The position numbers and the translations under genes are program-made. This document shows positions 44,229-54,871 of a DNA stretch of 64,000 nt, piece after piece. Below the pieces are notes generated by a model. It did no database searches, was not told where the DNA came from, and worked only from the letters and a program-made list of their open reading frames with translations. Positions within the stretch are counted from its first letter, which is position 1. Each line of letters opens with the position of its first letter. Origin of the DNA: Isoetes taiwanensis (lineage: Eukaryota > Streptophyta > Lycopodiopsida > Isoetales > Isoetaceae); the NCBI GenBank assembly GCA_021234155.1, contig JAJEKV010000001.1, positions 28,661,768 to 28,725,767 of the forward strand, read 5' to 3'.

Positions 44229-44252
44229 GGGCGGCGGCGGCCGCCGCCGCCC
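44229..44252. repeat. 24-bp perfect GC palindrome
   Basis: GGGCGGCGGCGG followed by its exact reverse complement, 8 bp after a TAGGGTTTCC-type sequence, near the 5' end of the retroposon. Confidence 0.9.
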
Positions 44253-44899
44253 GATGTACTGAGAACGCCATATAGTGATTCGAAGCTGGAAGAGCAGCAA
44301 TCTGGCTGCTATGGTCTTGGCAAATCTGTGGCGATTCTCAGGCCCTTCGGTCCTAGTCTAGGTGGAGCAAATATTGAGGGTTTCTTCCCCAAGAGTATGG
44401 CCGCTGCTCTTGCCTTTTTCCCGACTGCACGAGCTCGTGACTGGGTAAGAAATGGTTTCTGTGTTCTTGCCATTTGGTTGACGTCTTGATCAGCTTAGCT
44501 TAGCATGGTCTTAGATCTTTCTGCAGCTAAGAGCCGAGATGTTCTAGTTTGTTTGATGGGTCTTATCCATTGGCTAATGCTAAGGCACAGAAATAGTACC
44601 TAGGCAATAGTACCTAGGCTAGGTTTTTCAGATCAGACTAGCTCGTAGTCTTGCTCTTGGGAAAGTCTTTGTGTTGCACTCAATGCAACTTGAAGACCGC
44701 ACCCATTGCGGTAATGTCTGTCTGCACTCATTGCAGCACATGGCTTTAGCAGTGCCTGCACTCATTGCAGAAGATGTACTGATTTTGGCAGTCTTAGACA
44801 TGGAGCAGTTCATCTTATGTGTTGCTAGCCATAGTACTATTTGTGAGCCAAAGATTCGTTCCCCTCTTCCGTCCCAGCTGGAAAAATGGAGGTGTGGTG

Positions 44900-45548
44900 T
44901 GAAAGAAATTTGATCATGTAATATTCTATAAGTTGGACTTGAAAATGTGATTATGCATGCATTGGATTCATACTGATTGTAGAAGTCTTGATCCATGAGA
45001 TCAAAGGGGAGACTGGAATACATTGACCTAAGAGAATGTTGATGGACAACAATTGCATGGCCAGACCCTAGCAGAGTTTGTCGAGTATTAACCTATTAAC
45101 CTATGGTTTGGAGTTAGTGCCGAGAGGCAATGGTTAAAGGTTAAACTTAGTGGTTAAAGGTTGAAATTGACCATATTAAGTATGAAGATATGAAATAAGA
45201 AACTAGCTGATATATCTCGGCATTGGGAGCTCGGTACGGCTGATCGGCCGGACCCAAAGATAAAACAAAAAGATGTATTATGTTGCCGTCATTGATCCTG
45301 GTGCATTGCAGGGTATTTCGGATCAATTGGATCACGCTTGGGCTGTCGGAATTCATAGTCAAATGAGCTACAATGTTAATAGTCAATAATGGTGAACAGT
45401 GATATTTGCAATGGTTACGAAATCATATGAAGTTTGGAATTAGATCAAATAAAGTTGATATTTGCTAAGGGAAATAGCTTAAGCTTTAAACGTGTTTGTG
45501 TGATTGAAAAATAAATTTTGCTAGCAGGTTGTTGTCCCAGATCCTTCA
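44900..45548 (+). repeat. Copia 5' LTR
   Basis: Starts TGAAAGAAATTTG, ends ..CCAGATCCTTCA, directly followed by the PBS. 649 bp. Confidence 0.93.
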
Positions 45549-45549
45549 T

Positions 45550-45561
45550 TGGTATCAGAGC
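45550..45561 (+). other. Primer-binding site (tRNA-Met)
   Basis: TGGTATCAGAGC one base after the LTR, complementary to the 3' end of initiator tRNA-Met, the standard copia primer. Confidence 0.92.
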
Positions 45562-45562
45562 T

Positions 45563-46450
45563 ATTGCAATAATATCTACAAGGTTTGGAGCTAATCTACT
45601 AACTTCCATTGAAGTGTTTAAAGGTGATGGTGGATTTCAGATATGGAAGCAAGGAATTAGACAGGTCCTAGAGGTTGAAAATCTGTGGTATCTCATAGGT
45701 GGTAAAAGTACCAGAAGATCTTCTGCAGCAGTGAGATCAAGGAATTCTATTGCAGGGGAGACTAGTGAGGAGTCAGTTGAAGGAGGAGGCAATAATCCCC
45801 CTGGAAACATGAGAAGTGCTGTAAGTTCAGAACATGATGATGAGTTTAAGATAATGGAAGCACAGGCCATTATAACCAGCAAGGTTGGAGCTGCCATAAA
45901 ATTGAAATTAAGAGGCATGAGCCCGAAAGAAATGTGGGATTACATGGTGAGTCAGTATGAGGTAAAAACTTCATCACAAATTGATATGTTAGAGAAGCAG
46001 CTCAGAAAGTTGAAGCTATTTGAAAAGGATAGTATGACTGAATTTCTGGAAAAGTTTGATTCAATAATAGCAGACTTGGAGGGAGCTGGAGTAATTTTGA
46101 ATGATCAATATCAAATCTTGTCTCTTGCAAGATCAGTCTCACACAATAACCAGCTAGCCACACTAATCAGAAATGTGGCAAGATCAAAGGAGCATGTCAT
46201 ACAAATGATAAGGACTGAATTCGAACAAAAGAGTGTTGTTTTTGAAGATGACACCACTGAAGTTTTGTATGCAGGCAAAGGAAAAGGAGGTGGAACATCA
46301 AGCAAGGAAAAACTCGGACCATGCTTTAGCTGCAACCAGTATGGGCATCTTAAATATGAATGTCCTAATGAAGGTAAAATCTTGAGGTGTTATAATTGTG
46401 ATGGAAAAGGGCATGTGGCGCAAAGTGTCCAAGTCCCAAAGGGACTGTAG
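45563..46450 (+). pseudogene. gag: Copia gag with two zinc knuckles
   Basis: The open frame runs from inside the LTR through VFKGDGGFQIWKQGIRQVLE, MSPKEMWDYMVSQYE and QLRKLKLFEKDSMTEFLEKF (the UBN2/Gag core) to CFSCNQYGHLKYEC, a CCHC zinc knuckle. A second knuckle starts CYNCDGKGH and is cut by a frameshift at about 46425. Between the LTR and the Gag core there is no in-frame ATG; the first lies near 45808 (MRSAVSSEHD). So the start codon has been lost or a non-ATG start is used. Confidence 0.85.
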
Positions 46451-46599
46451 GCAGAGGTAGAGGCAGAGGGAGATCTGCAAGCACAAGAGGTAATTTTGGC
46501 AGGGGCAGACCTGCACAAAGGAGTAATCCATCTGTGAATGTACTTGCAAGTGAAGAAGAGGAGGTGGATGATACTACTGAGGTAAGAAATTAAGTTGCT

Positions 46600-47382
46600 T
46601 TGAATATTTCAAGTGATTTGCAAAGTAAAGATAACAAAATGTTAATCATAAATTCAGGAGCTGAGAAAAGCGTGACCTATAATCAAACAATGCTGAAGGA
46701 ATGCAAAAAGAAGGAAGCTGGTCATGTACAACTGGGAGATGGAGCCATGCAAAAGATTGAAGACACTAGAATTCTTGAAATATTTGATTTAGATGGAAAG
46801 GCAGTAGAACTTAAGGATGTATTGTGTATTCCAGGCTTAGTGAGGAATTTAATATCAGTATGTCAACTTGTTGATTTGGGATACAGAGTTTTATTTGAGA
46901 AATTGGAATGTAAAGTGTTTTTGGGAAATAATATCAAGTTTGTTAGCAAAAGAGTGGGAAACTTATTTGGTCTTGATTGCAAGCATATTCCAAGTTTGAA
47001 TATTGTTGAACTTCCATCTGTTAGAACTTGGCATAACAGGATGTGTCATACTAATTCAGCTAACATACAAATCTTGATCAAAAAAGGGTGGATAAAAGCA
47101 AATGCAGAAGACAACCAAAACTTAATATGTGCAGGCTGCATTCTTGGGAAGCAAACTAGATTGCCATTCAAAAGATCTCAAAAAAGAGCAAAGGGAATTT
47201 TGGAATTAGTTCACACGGATCTATGTGGTCCTATTAATGTAACCAGCATGGCAGGGCACAGATACTTCATGACATTTATTGATGATTTTAGTAGAAAAAC
47301 AAAATGTTATTGTTTGAAAACCAAAGATCAGGCTTTGTTGCTGAAATGGAGCTCGAAACTGGGAGAAAAGTTAAGTGCATAA
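46600..47382 (+). pseudogene. Copia protease and integrase N-terminal part
   Basis: After a TAA at about 46591 the frame shows the protease box as IINSGAEKSVT, where the catalytic Asp of (I/L)DSGA is Asn, then the flap region. Next is the integrase zinc domain (WHNRMCHTNSANIQIL and CAGCILGKQTRLPF, giving HHCC) and the first core motif VHTDLCGPI with its catalytic Asp and FIDDFSRKTKCYCL. A frameshift near 47335 ends it. With Asn in place of the catalytic Asp the protease would be inactive. Confidence 0.85.
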
Positions 47383-48044
47383 GGTCGGATAGAGGAGGTG
47401 AGTATCTGTCCTATGAGTTCAAGAGATTTTGTGCAAAGAAGGGAATTAAAAGACAATTGACATGTAGGTATTCTCCCCAACAAAATGGGGTAGCTGAAAG
47501 AAAAAACAGAACTCTGCTAAATGCTGTAAGATCCATGCTAAAATATTCAGGACTTCCTAATTATGTTTGGAATGAAGCCTTAGAAACTGTTGTGTATATT
47601 CAAAACATCTTGCCATCAATTAGTACTAAGGGAACTATACCAGAAATGTTATGGTCTGGGAAAATCCCAAGCTATGATCATCTGAAAGCCTATGGTTGTT
47701 TAACCTTTGCTCATGTTCCAGAACAGTTGAGAAAAAAGTTGGATGATAGGGCATATATCACATATTTGGTGGGATATGACACTTGCTCCAAAGGGTATAG
47801 ATTATTTGATCCAGTTCATAGGAAAATAATTGTAAGCAGGGATGTAATCTTTGACGAGTTTCAGTTCTATAGAAAAATCAGAAATGTCAATGTGACAGAT
47901 CAAGCTGAAAGTAAACAAGAAGAAAATATCAGAGAAATATCCATAACAGAGATAAAAGATGTGGAAAAATCAAAATATGATTCTGATGATGATGTCTTGG
48001 TTGAAGAAAATGAGAGAGATTCTGCTCAAAGCATATCAAAATGA
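47340..48044 (+). pseudogene. Copia integrase core and C-terminal part
   Basis: Continues in another frame with KCIRSDRGGEYLS (second catalytic Asp), SPQQNGVAERKNRTL (catalytic Glu), HLKAYGCLTFAHVP and SRDVIFDE. It ends with an acidic linker (KYDSDDDVLVEENERD). All three DDE residues are kept, but across two frames. The stop at 48042 reflects a further shift before the RT frame. Confidence 0.85.
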
Positions 48045-48152
48045 GGATGAGACAACAAATAAACTAGAAGAAATTTCTGTTGTACCAAATGTGGCGGAAG
48101 AAGACAGCACACATCATGAGAAAAGTCTAAGGCTAAAACTAGAAGAACTGAA

Positions 48153-49886
48153 GTGCAAATATTAAGGGATGAGAACAAAATAGCTGCTGAATTGCATGGA
48201 AGAAATGAATTAGGTAGGAGCAGAAGGCTTCAGCCTCATGAAGGTGAAGTCGAGAACATATTTGATATATTAATACTGGAAAATGGTGATCTTCCAAAAA
48301 ATTACAGTGAAGCTATTAATGGACGAGATTCTAAACAATGGCTTAAGGCTATGGAGGAAGAAATGCAGGCCTTTCAAAGAACTGGAACCTATGAATTAGT
48401 TGACAAACCAAAACATAAAAACATCATTGGAAGCAGATGGATTTTCAGAATTAAACTTGGGGCTGATGGGAAACCAACAAAATATAAAGCTAGATTGGTT
48501 GCACAGGGTTTTTCTCAGAAAAAGGGAAAGGATTTTGATGAAACTTTTTCTCCTCCGGTTAAGATAAACAGTCTGAGGATTTTGCTTGCCATAGCAAATT
48601 CTTGTAATCTAGAAGTTCATCATATGGACGTTAGTACTGCATTTTTAAATGCTGAGTTGGAAGAAGAGGTCTATTTGAGACAAGCACCAGGGTTTGAAGA
48701 AGGAAAAGAAAAGGTGTGGAAATTAAAAAGAGCAGTATATGGGCTAAAGCAGTCTCCAAGAGAATGGTACAAATGCATGAATAATTTTCTAAAACAGCAA
48801 GGCTTTGAAAAATTGAACTATGATGGAAATTTGTACAGGTTTAAAAATGGAGATGAATGGTGTATTATTGCTTTGTATGTTGATGACAACATTATGGTGG
48901 CGAAAGGAATGAAAACATTACTTCAATGCAAAGAAATTCTCAAGCAAAGGTTTCAGATGACTGATCTTGGTGAGCTTAAAAGGTTCTTGGGCATAGAAGT
49001 TTTCAGAGACAGGAAAAACAAACATTTGGCATTATCTCAACAAGTTCACATCCAGAACATGCTTGAAAGATTTGAAATGCAGAACTGTAACACAGCCAGC
49101 ACACCTATTGTACCAGGTCACAAACTGTCATTATTATCAGGTCCACAAACTGTTGAAGAGCAAAGACAAATGGAGCAGGTACCATATAGATCTCTTATCG
49201 GTTGTTTGTCTTATGTAGCTAGTTGCACAAGGCCAGATGTTGCCTTTGCAGTAAACTTTCTTAGCAGATACAATCATAACCCTGGTCATGCTCACTGGGT
49301 AGCTGCAAAGAGAATCCTCAGATATTTGAAAGGTACAATGTTTTATGGCATTATGTATAATTCTAGTGATCTAAATTTAACAGCATATTGTGATGCTGAT
49401 TGGGGTGGGGATCTAGATCAGAGAAAATCAACATCTGGCTATGTAACATTTTTAGCAGGAGCCCCAGTTGCTTGGAAGTCAAAGAAGCAGAGCAGCATTG
49501 CACTCTCTAGTGCAGAGGCAGAATATAATTCTGCATCATTGGCAGCAAAAGAAGTTCTGTGGGAAAGGAGGCTTATAGGTGAACTTGGATATGAGCAGCA
49601 AAGTCCAACTGCCATTTATTGTGACAGTAGCAGTTGTATAGCTATGTCAAAGAATCCTGTTATGCATGAGCGATCTAAACATATTGAAATGGAAGTTCAT
49701 TTTATTAGAGATGGGGTTGAGAGAAATCTTGTACATCTGGTTTATATCAATACAAAACAGCAGATAGCAGATGTGTTAACTAAAGCACTACCAGGTAGCA
49801 GATTTGAATATTTGAGAAGTATGCTCAAATGCTGCAATCAGGAATTATTACATGAAGAGGAGAATGAAAGAAATTTGATCATGTAA
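48153..49886 (+). CDS. Copia reverse transcriptase and RNase H
   Basis: An open 577-codon block. RT: WLKAMEEEMQAFQRTGTYEL, GSRWIFRIKLGADGKPTKYKARLVAQGF, HHMDVSTAFLNAELEEEVYL, AVYGLKQSPREWY and ALYVDDNIMVAKG with the catalytic YVDD intact. RNase H: AYCDADWGGDLDQRKSTSGY, WKSKKQSSIALSSAEAEY and KHIEMEVHFIRDGV. The end overlaps the 3' LTR by 7 codons. It is intact but has no own upstream start and depends on the broken upstream frame, so expression is doubtful. Confidence 0.88.
   Translation: MQILRDENKIAAELHGRNELGRSRRLQPHEGEVENIFDILILENGDLPKNYSEAINGRDSKQWLKAMEEEMQAFQRTGTYELVDKPKHKNIIGSRWIFRIKLGADGKPTKYKARLVAQGFSQKKGKDFDETFSPPVKINSLRILLAIANSCNLEVHHMDVSTAFLNAELEEEVYLRQAPGFEEGKEKVWKLKRAVYGLKQSPREWYKCMNNFLKQQGFEKLNYDGNLYRFKNGDEWCIIALYVDDNIMVAKGMKTLLQCKEILKQRFQMTDLGELKRFLGIEVFRDRKNKHLALSQQVHIQNMLERFEMQNCNTASTPIVPGHKLSLLSGPQTVEEQRQMEQVPYRSLIGCLSYVASCTRPDVAFAVNFLSRYNHNPGHAHWVAAKRILRYLKGTMFYGIMYNSSDLNLTAYCDADWGGDLDQRKSTSGYVTFLAGAPVAWKSKKQSSIALSSAEAEYNSASLAAKEVLWERRLIGELGYEQQSPTAIYCDSSSCIAMSKNPVMHERSKHIEMEVHFIRDGVERNLVHLVYINTKQQIADVLTKALPGSRFEYLRSMLKCCNQELLHEEENERNLIM
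49852..49864 (+). other. Copia polypurine tract
   Basis: ATGAAGAGGAGAA immediately precedes the 3' LTR TGAAAG and lies within the end of the RT/RNase H frame. Confidence 0.75.
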
Positions 49887-50513
49887 TATTCTATAAGTTG
49901 GACTTGAAAATGTGATTATGCATGCATTGGATTCATACTGATTGTAGAAGTCTTGATCCATGAGATCAAAGGGGAGACTGGAATACATTGACCTAAGAGA
50001 ATGTTGATGGACAACAATTGCATGGCCAGACCCTAGCAGAGTTTGTCGAGTATTAACCTATTAACCTATGGTTTGGAGTTAGTGCCGAGAGGCAATGGTT
50101 AAAGGTTAAACTTAGTGGTTAAAGGTCGAAATTGACCATATTAAGTATGAAGATATGAAATAAGAAACTAGCTGATATATCTCGGCATTGGGAGCTCGGT
50201 CCGGCTGATCGGCCGGACCCAAAGATAAAACAAAAAGATGTATTATGTTGCCGTCATTGATCCCGGTGCATTGCAGGGTATTTCGGATCAATTGGATCAC
50301 GCTTGGGCTGTCGGAATTCATAGTCAAATGAGCTACAATGTTAATAGTCAATAATGGTGAACATTGATATTTGCAATGGTTACGAAATCATATGAAGTTT
50401 GGAATGAGATCAAATAAAGTTGATATTTGCTAAGGGAAATAGCTTAAGCTTTAAACGTGTTTGTGTGATTGAAAATTAAATTTTGCTAGCAGGTTGTTGT
50501 CCCAGATCCTTCA
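49865..50513 (+). repeat. Copia 3' LTR
   Basis: 649 bp, near identical to 44900-45548; followed by target duplication TGGTG. Confidence 0.93.
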
Positions 50514-51439
50514 TGGTGAAGCAATTTTGCAGGAAGAAACATAGGTTACAGGACGGGAGGCCCGTGATCTTGGAAACTCGCCTTGTGTTGGTTAGGTTTG
50601 CCATGCCTCTGTGGGGTTGCAGCACCTTGCTTGAGGAAGATGGATGGCAATATCTTCTGGAAACGAAGAGGCCCCTCCCATAGTAGTTCTGGTTGTAGAG
50701 AAGTATGCTGTATTTTCCTTCTCAGCCTGTACTTGGAACTAGGTGCATGAACTGTAGTACTCTTGCTTTAATGAAGAGGTTGAGGCTGATATTGTAACGG
50801 AGTATGGGACTACTATATGTTAGTGGAACTCTAGTTTGATCCTCCATAGTACTGAGTTTGTGGGAAGAAGCGGAAACTTTTCTTAGAACAGACTGGATTT
50901 TCGCACTTAATATCTTTCGGTTTGAGCTTCAGGGTGGTGGTACTATCCTCTGGAAAAGGATCATAGCTGTTGTAGTACTATGAGCAGGGGAAGAGGATGG
51001 ATCAACCGGACCTTCTACCCAGTATGGACTTCCATTACCTATGACGAGACTGCTCCTCTAGGTAAATCATTTGGGTTGTTCTTCATGATCATGAGTAGTA
51101 GTTTTTGAGGTGCTCCGTAGTCATAAGCAGCTTTCCATAGTAGCTGAAGCAGGTGGGAAGATGGTAATGCCTTACAGTACTTGTGGACACTGAGAAGGGG
51201 ATGCCCATATCTACCTACAATTATAGTGAAGAGGTTGAGGGGGCTTGCCATAGTACACAGTTATGGCTCTACATCGACCTCTAGCATTGTGTTTGTTTTC
51301 CATCGTGTGCTAATTCTTCCAATCTGGTGACCATGAAATGAATTTTCCTGCCTGGCCTATTGTGGAGCCTGAATAAGGTCAATGTACCCTTTTTTTATCA
51401 ATAAAATAAAAATATCTTGCTTCAAAAAAAAAAAAAAGA

Positions 51440-51454
51440 AGACTTAATGCTCTG
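51440..51454. repeat. Target-site duplication, right copy (retroposon)
   Basis: Exact copy of 44149-44163, two bases after the poly(A) run. Confidence 0.9.
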
Positions 51455-51479
51455 GCTTTTTTGTTAATTTGTGGGATGA

Positions 51480-51576
51480 GTTTAGAACAGGAAGGCGATC
51501 TGCAAGTTTCTTTGCCAGGAAGATTCTCGGGCTCTGGTGAGGCCATCGCGACCTAGAGGTTCAAATCCTCCAGCCC
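51480..51576 (+). other. tRNA-B-box-like repeat, second copy of 43865-43960
   Basis: Both stretches share ttctttgccaggaagatt, cgggctctggtgaggccatc and a good B box (GAGGTTCAAATCC). Possibly a SINE-related module; the A box is unclear. Confidence 0.4.
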
Positions 51577-51593
51577 TAATGTCGGAAGTTTCT

Positions 51594-51620
51594 GTGCGTG
51601 CGTGCGTGCGTGCGTGTGTG
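51594..51620. repeat. (TGCG)n microsatellite
   Basis: Five to six GTGC/GTGT units. Confidence 0.9.
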
Positions 51621-53495
51621 TTCCAAAGCTTGGCCCGGATGCTATGAACAAGATCCACTGCTAGCAACATGGCTGTAGATGCCTAGGAGTATCTGCACTA
51701 GCAGCCCAGGGAGTATGGAGCATTCCGACAGTCCCATTGAGCACATGCGATGGCAACCATTGAGTGCAAAACAAATTTTGGGGGCCTTTTTTGTGCTTCA
51801 ACCATATGTTCGTTCTAGACCATTGTGGCCTGTGGGATTCACCTTTATCACATGAGCATATGCCACCTGTGTGCTTAAGGTGATAAGAAACACTCCTATA
51901 TACGTACGCAAAAACGTTGGAAAAACACTCCTTCCGTGGAGAAAATACACTAGAATGTCAGTAAGAGGGGGATTTAAACCCCTGGTATACGTACGAAAAC
52001 ATCGAGAAAAAAACACCTTCCAGACACTCACTAGGTTTATACGGGTCTTCTGTGTGAATCCCCCGGGCATTGTGATTGAAAAGGAGGTCTCGTCTAAAAA
52101 TTCTATTGGCATTTGATTTGGAATATGATCGCCAAATCAGAGGTCCAAACATAAAGATGCAAAAAAAACCCATAAAGATATGAAATATAGGGGAAAACTA
52201 CAAAATAAATACCATTATGTTTATTAAGCTTGCCCAAACCCCTTCAACAATTGTTCGAACCCTGCAACAATTGCTGGAATTCTAGCCTATCCACGTGTGC
52301 CATTAATTTTAAAAACGATGTGGCATAATTTCATCCTTTAGATCCTCTAATTATTAAAGATCAGGAAATTTAGAAATTCTCTAAAATTTATCTTCTATAG
52401 TTCTTCTTTCTTCTCTGCACTGAGTTTCATTTTATTCACGGGATGCCCTTGCCCCTCTATTTTTACATATTTGTTGAGATGCCCTTTTGCAATGGAATGT
52501 ACATCGGACTTTATTTGGTGCCTTTTTGGTGAAGGCGCTCATCAGTAACTGGATAGTAGCCCATCAGCTAATATTGGCAGCAGCTCAATGATTCAACCAT
52601 GATTGCCTCCATCAATTTTGGAATTTAAAGGGCTGCTTATTGCCTCGTAAGTTTTGTGCTTCAGTTCATATACAGATTTATGGTTCCTTGCATGCATGAT
52701 CTAGAGATCAAGAAAGAATTGAAGGCCGAATTCATTAACTAGAGGCCCAAAGCAAAGCAAGATTTTCTCAACTTTGATGGAACAGAGAATGCTGCATAGC
52801 ATGTGGATTAGTCGGATGCACCATGTTCTAGTAAACTTGAGGACTTTGAACAGGCATGTTCATACCAATGTGATAAAATGAGAATCAAGTCTCATTCATT
52901 TGAAATTTAAGTAGCGAAAGCATTTGGTAAATTATCAGGAAATTAGGTGCATTTCACAAATTAACATAAATCTTAAGGATATTTGAGCAATTTAAAGAAA
53001 AATACAAAATATTGTATATATGAACAAGGGCATCCCATGAGCAAAATAACACTCAAGAAGCATCTCATGAATTTCGACAAAACATAAGGGTATTTTATAG
53101 TTTTTCCCTTCGTTATAAAAGAGAGAGAGGTAATCTTTATGTGATAGGGGGTACCTATCAGATACAATGGATATACCTAGTACATGTGGCCACATGTAAC
53201 CATTTTTATGCTCCCTCCGTAGGTTCTTCGTATACTAATTTTATATGCAAGAGGAGGGAGCCTCCGATTGTTAAACATTTTTGTTAACCATTCGTTAACA
53301 AGCAGTTAACAGCATTTATGAAATTTGGAGAACATGAGAGAGAATCGAAGGGAGCGCTATAAAAAGATCGCCTCTTTCTGCATTCAGACAGGACAGCTCA
53401 GCTGTTGTGACTGAAAAACAAGTTAACGTTTTTGAAATTTTTTCTTCCCCTTGCAGAATCTACTTATTTCAAATGCACACATAATTCAAGGTTTT
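51621..53495. other. AT-rich DNA, no gene seen; weak inverted repeat
   Basis: No coding pattern. The region 52425-52460 (gggatgcccttg) and 53000-53050 (caagggcatccc) are partly inverted copies about 0.6 kb apart and may be the arms of a decayed foldback or MITE-like element. Confidence 0.4.
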
Positions 53496-53603
53496 GAGCA
53501 TGCATTTGAGCACCAAGGTCAAGACTTCGGATTTTCAGAAGTAACTTTTGAGCATGCATTGGAGCACCAAAGTCAAGACTTCGGATTTTCAAACGTAACT
53601 TTT
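53496..53603. repeat. Two 54-bp tandem units
   Basis: 53496-53549 and 53550-53603 differ at a few bases; one frame repeats FEHA.EHQ.QDFGFS.VT. Coding is not supported otherwise. Confidence 0.85.
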
Positions 53604-53984
53604 TACTTTTGGCCATCGAAGAAACTCTTTTGAGTTATCATTTGCTAAATTTTAGTTTCTTCAAATGCAAACATAGATTTCATATTTTTGCCCATGCATT
53701 GGAGTAGCAACAAATGAGAGATTTTGGATTCCCAGAGGCACGTTCTTATCCGCTTCAACAATGTAAAAGTTGTTGACCAACCAATCTATGTTCTTCAAGA
53801 TTTTATAATCCACTACTATGTGGAACATTTTGACATGCTAGATTTAACATAGTTCTTTGCCAATCTCATGGTCTTGTTTAAGATCTGCTCCTTGTATTGT
53901 AGTATAATTTGCTTGTCAATCATGTGGTACAGATTATACTTGTGCACCTCAAATAAATGGTCGACGGTATGGCATATTTCTATC
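53604..53984. other. No gene seen
   Basis: AT-rich spacer before the LINE fragment. Confidence 0.4.
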
Positions 53985-54664
53985 TTGAACTATACTAAAG
54001 TGAATGGTCTGTCTGGTATATGCTTCAAATCCCACCTTTAGCCAGACTAAGGTGGTTTTCATATCATCTTCACGTCGGTAGGGTCCCTCCTTCGCCATCG
54101 GCGAGAATGTGGAAGTTGCATCCACATACAAATATTTGGGAGTGGAGTTTCCTTCTACTATGCACTGGGACACATCCATACGGCTACGAGTGACGGCAGG
54201 CTGGAAGGCACTATATGCAATGGAAAATAATAGTCATAGAGCGGAGTTGTATGATTGGGCCCATCAGTCACACCTGTTCAAGGTCTTAGTGGAGCCTGTC
54301 CTTTTATATGGGGTGGAAGTATGGGGCCCAGTAGTATCACTTGCTACTTGGAATGACTTGGAGCAGTCCGTAAAGCCTTCTTAGTACGAACACTAGGGGT
54401 GAAGTCCACAGTCCCATATCAAATTCTCTATCGCAGGGAGACAGATTCTTGCCTCTTCGTGAGGGGCCCCTTGATCGCCACATTGTCTATTTTCGGAAGG
54501 TGGTCAATATGGACGATGCTCGCCTCCCTAAACTAGCTTATATCATGGCAATGGGGCGCTGGCCCTCAAGGCCTGCTGGAAGGAAAAGAGAGCTCAATGG
54601 TTGGCTAGATGGAATGTGCGAGAGCACGTGCATACATGTGCAAACAGAGGCGATCGCCATAGCT
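53985..54664 (+). pseudogene. LINE reverse transcriptase fragment
   Basis: The plus-strand frame gives NPTFSQTKVVFI, then VASTYKYLGVEFPS, AGWKALYAMENNSHR, LFKVLVEPVLLYGVEVWGP. After a shift near 54380 it continues FLVRTLGVKSTVPYQILYRRE and LAYIMAMGRWPSRP. This is the region after the RT catalytic box of a LINE, longer than the related minus-strand piece at 31 kb. Stops and shifts show it is dead, and no 5' or 3' end was found. Confidence 0.8.
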
Positions 54665-54871
54665 TGAGGCAATATCTTGACGCTTGCTTCCTCAAAGAAG
54701 CTTTGGGATGCCAATGCCCTTGAACATGTCAAGACAAAGACACTACCGGTATACCACATAAATCCCACATTGGAACGAGGCCCGCAATGCTACCTCAAGC
54801 ACCCACTTGCCCATGAAAAGGCGCAGACTCATTACCTCCATTCGCACAGGGGCACATCATCTTCGAATTGA

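Larger units (their letters stand above)
44900..50513 (+). mobile_element. Complete Ty1/copia element, recently inserted, pol broken
   Basis: Both LTRs are 649 bp (44900-45548 and 49865-50513) and differ at about six positions by eye (roughly 1%). The 5-bp target duplication TGGTG is perfect (44895-44899, 50514-50518). A PBS complementary to initiator tRNA-Met and a polypurine tract are in place. The order gag, protease, integrase, RT, RNase H is that of copia. The single polyprotein frame is broken by a shift in the second zinc knuckle, a TAA at about 46591, a shift near 47335 in integrase and a shift near 48040. So little LTR divergence with so many breaks suggests it was already defective and moved in trans. 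Confidence 0.93.
44164..51439 (+). mobile_element. Poly(A)-ended retroposon, non-autonomous, with nested copia
   Basis: Flanked by a 15-bp exact direct repeat and ending in ATCAATAAAATAAAAATATC, a short spacer and a run of A (51424-51437), this has the form of an L1-mobilised element. Without the nested copia it is about 1.66 kb. The 5' part starts near a GC-rich palindrome (44229-44252) with ATGGCTAGGGTTTCCGCC. No endonuclease or RT is readable in either part, so it is non-autonomous or a retrocopy of an unknown transcript. The flanking duplicated DNA at 43794-43885 shows the uninterrupted site, confirming both ends. Confidence 0.8.

Noticed and set aside
43774-44271. 165-codon minus-strand frame with an Ala run
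   Set aside because: It spans two duplicate units and the start of the retroposon, and the Ala run comes from the GC palindrome.
52425-53050. MITE with terminal inverted repeats
   Set aside because: The inverted similarity is only partial, no target duplication is visible and no second copy is in the window; kept only as a weak note.
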